Assembly: GCA_002790365.1 (NCBI GenBank)
Contig: PFVA01000006.1
Span: 3,992-38,867, forward strand
Source of the DNA: Ignavibacteriales bacterium CG_4_9_14_3_um_filter_30_11
GTDB taxonomy: Bacteria > Bacteroidota > Ignavibacteria > Ignavibacteriales > Ignavibacteriaceae
Length of the DNA: 34,876 bases
Direction of reading: 5' to 3'
The notes below the pieces were generated by a model that saw only the letters and a list, made by a program, of their open reading frames with translations, had not been told where the DNA came from and made no database searches. Shown piece by piece: positions 32,490 through 34,876 of the stretch. Made by a program: the position numbers and the translations under genes. The first letter of the stretch is position 1; every line of letters begins with the position of its first letter.

Positions 32490-32632
32490 AAGCTGAATTA
32501 AAATATTTTTTAACATGTATAAGAACAATTTGTATTAGCCACTTTACCTTGGTAAAGATCGATAACAGCCGAGTCAAGTCGGGTCAACTTTATTCATTGA
32601 AGTTCGAAGAACGAAGGTGGACACCTCTCCAA
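32481..32632. repeat. 11-base direct repeat of the tRNA-Ser 5' end and surrounding non-coding DNA
   Basis: CACCTCTCCAA occurs at 32481-32491 (overlapping the tRNA 5' end) and again at 32622-32632. Between them lie a perfect CTTTACC-tt-GGTAAAG palindrome (32542-32557) and CCGAGTCAAGTCGG. The stretch 32490-32708 has no supported gene. It may be a trace of a partial tRNA duplication or of an excised element. Confidence 0.45.
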
Positions 32633-32708
32633 CTTAGTTGAATAATCATTTAAAAATAACGGTTTAAAATATAGGGATTTTTATTCTGATTTTGAAATTC
32701 TAAATCTT

Positions 32709-33590
32709 CTAATTGTCTCTAAATTTTTTATAAAAATAAACAATAATAAATATTATAAATGCTAAAACTACTGCCGTAGGTCCACTTGAAAAATCAAATT
32801 TAAATGCCAGATATAATGAAATTGGGGGAAGTAACGCTCCAATAAACATTGAAATTATTATTACCTGCTTTACTGTTTTTGCAAGCATTATTCCAATTAC
32901 GGATGGAATAATTAAATAAGCAAATGTAAATACATCACCCACAAATCTTGTTGTAAGTGAAATTCCTACACCAACAAGTACATAAAAAAACAATAACCAG
33001 AAATGTGAATTTATTCCGTGAGCATTTGCTGATTCTGCATCAAATGTTACAAACCTAAATTGTTTAGAAAAGATAGTAAATACAGCAATAGTACACATTA
33101 ATATACCTAATAAAACAAAAACTTCTGTTTGCCCGATAAAAAGTAGATCGCCTTTTAAAATTGCTTCAATTTCAGAAACTTCTGCAATAGGACTTTTTTG
33201 AATGAACATTATTCTCATTGAAATTGCAGTAACAAAAATAATTCCCAAAATACTATCTTGAGTAAGTAATTTTTGCCTGTAAGTTTGTGAAAAAATAAAT
33301 ACAACAATTACTGCAAACAATAGTGAATAGAAAGCAGGATCAAATTGATGTTGAAAAATGTGTCCGTCATTATTTATTCCAAAAATGTTTGCGATCCAAC
33401 CAGAAATATCTATTAAATGTAGAAATGAAAATGCAACACCGGCAACAGCTACTTGAGTTAACACTGCACCTAAAAATACAACCCTTTGTGTAACAACAAA
33501 TGTTCCTAAAAAAGCACAGATCATTCCAGCCAAAACACTTCCAATAATTGCATATGGAAAAAGTTGAATCAATTGTGTTATAATTTCCAA
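32709..33590 (-). CDS. znuB: Metal ABC transporter permease (ZnuB/MntB type)
   Basis: This inner-membrane permease belongs to the ABC-3 family that imports Zn2+ or Mn2+. The 293-residue product has eight to nine hydrophobic helices. Family segments include GSVLAGMICAFLGTFVVTQR, LGAVLTQVAVAGVAF, ESANAHGI, TTRFVGDVFTFAYLIIPSV and GPTAVVLAFIIF. I chose TTG 33590 because AGGAA (33599-33603) is eight bases upstream. A TTG at 33635 would add 15 residues and overlap the ATPase gene. It begins four bases after the ATPase stop, so translation is probably coupled. Confidence 0.9.
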   Translation of the reverse strand: MEIITQLIQLFPYAIIGSVLAGMICAFLGTFVVTQRVVFLGAVLTQVAVAGVAFSFLHLIDISGWIANIFGINNDGHIFQHQFDPAFYSLLFAVIVVFIFSQTYRQKLLTQDSILGIIFVTAISMRIMFIQKSPIAEVSEIEAILKGDLLFIGQTEVFVLLGILMCTIAVFTIFSKQFRFVTFDAESANAHGINSHFWLLFFYVLVGVGISLTTRFVGDVFTFAYLIIPSVIGIMLAKTVKQVIIISMFIGALLPPISLYLAFKFDFSSGPTAVVLAFIIFIIVYFYKKFRDN

Positions 33591-33594
33591 TTTT

Positions 33595-34344
33595 TTAATT
33601 CCTATGTTTAGATGTAATGATATATTCGCCGGCAATTAAATTAACAGAAAACTCTGAAGAATAAGCTTCTTTTAGATTTTCTTCTGATAACACATCCTCA
33701 ATATTTCCAAATTGGAAGTAATTTTTTTCTAGTAATATCATTTTTTTTACTCCATTAGCAACATCACTTAATAAATGGCTGACTAAAATAATTGTTAAAT
33801 GTTTATCATTATGCAATTGGTTAATAAGATCCAGCAAAGAATGATGAGAAGGGGTGTCCATTCCGTTTGTTGGTTCATCTAAAATTAATATATCGGGCTG
33901 AACAGCCAAAGCTCTTGCGATCAGTGTTCTCTGCCTTTGTCCACCTGATAGGTTATTATATTGGTCCTTGGTCAAATATGATATCCCGACTTTTTCAAGG
34001 CACTCATCAACTATTTGTTTGTCTATTTTTGAGGGATGCTCAAAAGTTTTCATAAGAGAATATCTTCCCATCATTACAACATCAAAAACACTGTATGGTA
34101 AAAGTGGTTGAACTGTATCCCTCTGGGGGACATAACCAAAACGGAGATCATCTTTTATAATTTCACCATTTATTGGTTTTAGTATTCCCAATAAAGTGTG
34201 TAGTAAAGTAGTTTTCCCCGCACCGTTTGGCCCAACCAATCCAATAAAATCATTTTCAAATATTTTTATTGATATTTTTTCTGCAATTATTTTTTTACCA
34301 TAACCAATTGCAACATTTTGAAAATTCACTATTTTTTTATTCAA
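33595..34344 (-). CDS. znuC: Metal ABC transporter ATP-binding protein (ZnuC type)
   Basis: This cytosolic ATPase subunit of 249 residues has Walker A GPNGAGKTT, Q-loop PQRDTVQPLLPYSVFDVV, signature LSGGQRQR, Walker B LILDEPTNGMD and the switch His in LVSHLL. GYVPQRD...MGRY is typical of Zn/Mn importers. It sits ten bases after the binding-protein gene and four bases before the permease start. Confidence 0.94.
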   Translation of the reverse strand: MNKKIVNFQNVAIGYGKKIIAEKISIKIFENDFIGLVGPNGAGKTTLLHTLLGILKPINGEIIKDDLRFGYVPQRDTVQPLLPYSVFDVVMMGRYSLMKTFEHPSKIDKQIVDECLEKVGISYLTKDQYNNLSGGQRQRTLIARALAVQPDILILDEPTNGMDTPSHHSLLDLINQLHNDKHLTIILVSHLLSDVANGVKKMILLEKNYFQFGNIEDVLSEENLKEAYSSEFSVNLIAGEYIITSKHRN

Positions 34345-34354
34345 TTTTTTGCCA

Positions 34355-34876
34355 TTATATATTATTTGAAATATTATCTACAATGTAATCCATCATATCA
34401 AAGTAAGAATTTATTCCCTCCATACCATTTACGCCAACGGGTACTTTAATAACTTTAGCACCTGTAATTTTAGCAATCTGATTAGGAGCTGAATCATCAT
34501 AATAATTTTCCATTACTATTATTTTTATACCTACATTTTTTACAAGCATTATAGTTTCTGCATTGTGAGAAGGTGAAGGTGGAATGCCCGGTTTGGGTTC
34601 AACATAACCTTTGATATTAAGATTAAATTCATCTGCAAAATATATCCAGCTTGCATGAAAAAATACTATAGGTTTATTTTCTGATTTTTTCATTTTTTCA
34701 CCCCAATCCTTTATTTTTTCATTAAGCTGTTTTAAATAATCATTATAATTATTTGTAAAATAATCAGCTTGTTCCGGGTCTGCAGTAATAAGGGCATCAA
34801 GTATCTCCTTTAGCATTACTTTTACTTGTTTTGGTGCTAGATAATAGTGTGGATTGCCATATGGATGAATATCTCC
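34355..34876 (-). CDS. znuA: Metal-binding protein of the Zn/Mn ABC importer (partial)
   Basis: This is the periplasmic or surface binding protein of the importer, cut by the window edge, so the start and signal peptide are missing. The 173 visible residues begin GDIHPYGNPHYYLAPKQVKV, which contains the conserved metal His in GNPH. A second His is in VFFHASWIYFADEF and an acidic ligand is in MENYYDDSAP. PKPGIPPSPSH is typical of cluster A-I. There is no long His-rich loop in the visible part, so Zn versus Mn is undecided. Confidence 0.9.
   Translation of the reverse strand, partial: GDIHPYGNPHYYLAPKQVKVMLKEILDALITADPEQADYFTNNYNDYLKQLNEKIKDWGEKMKKSENKPIVFFHASWIYFADEFNLNIKGYVEPKPGIPPSPSHNAETIMLVKNVGIKIIVMENYYDDSAPNQIAKITGAKVIKVPVGVNGMEGINSYFDMMDYIVDNISNNI

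Overview
The window suggests a low-GC member of the Bacteroidota/Chlorobiota group, possibly an Ignavibacteria-like lineage. The evidence is indirect. The base composition is A/T-rich, many starts have weak Shine-Dalgarno sites, and the gene types fit (FAD-linked GlpD, DUF4010 protein, HD/DUF5706 pair, barrel fusion protein). A promoter before the vapBC pair also fits the Bacteroidota pattern TTTG-N20-TAnnTTTG. No marker gene fixes the taxon.

Positions 1-5.9 kb hold an arsenic resistance operon on the + strand: an unrecognised gene end, arsD, a duplicated-ATPase arsA, two YlbF-like genes with C-terminal cysteines, thioredoxin-type arsC, a four-helix-bundle (IVP-type) gene and acr3. Its gaps are filled by palindromic repeats. 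Positions 6-14 kb hold lipid and membrane genes: cfa, an acyl-CoA dehydrogenase, a MgtC/DUF4010 membrane protein, a frameshifted patatin phospholipase, glpD and a glycerophosphodiesterase. These could act together in phospholipid turnover. A czcD-type Zn exporter follows. The long TCATTGCGA...TCGCAATGA palindromes occur only in this first 14 kb.

Positions 14.8-16.8 kb hold a second metalloid/redox module: an ArsR with a CVC motif and an operator palindrome at its start, a frameshifted mini-thioredoxin, a thioredoxin lipoprotein and a CcdA-like membrane protein. Positions 16.9-22.1 kb hold a peroxide defence operon on the - strand (dps, 1-Cys-type peroxiredoxin, katG). It has a sigma-54-like promoter and is divergent from a NorR-like sigma-54 activator; nested palindromes lie between them at enhancer distance.

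Positions 22.3-24.3 kb hold a vapBC toxin-antitoxin pair and then decayed genes: an HTH gene with in-frame stops, and a thioesterase whose tail has been replaced by what looks like an ABC exporter C-terminus. Positions 24.3-31.7 kb hold the most unusual part, a - strand group. It contains an HD-domain protein, a Pycsar-effector-like (DUF5706) membrane protein translationally coupled to it, polyphosphate kinase 1, and a large outer-membrane protein. That last protein joins a kinase-like N-terminal region to an Omp85-type barrel. A porin-like gene lies upstream. The window ends with a SulP/STAS remnant, back-to-back terminators, tRNA-Ser(GCT) and a znuA-znuC-znuB-type metal uptake operon that runs off the end.
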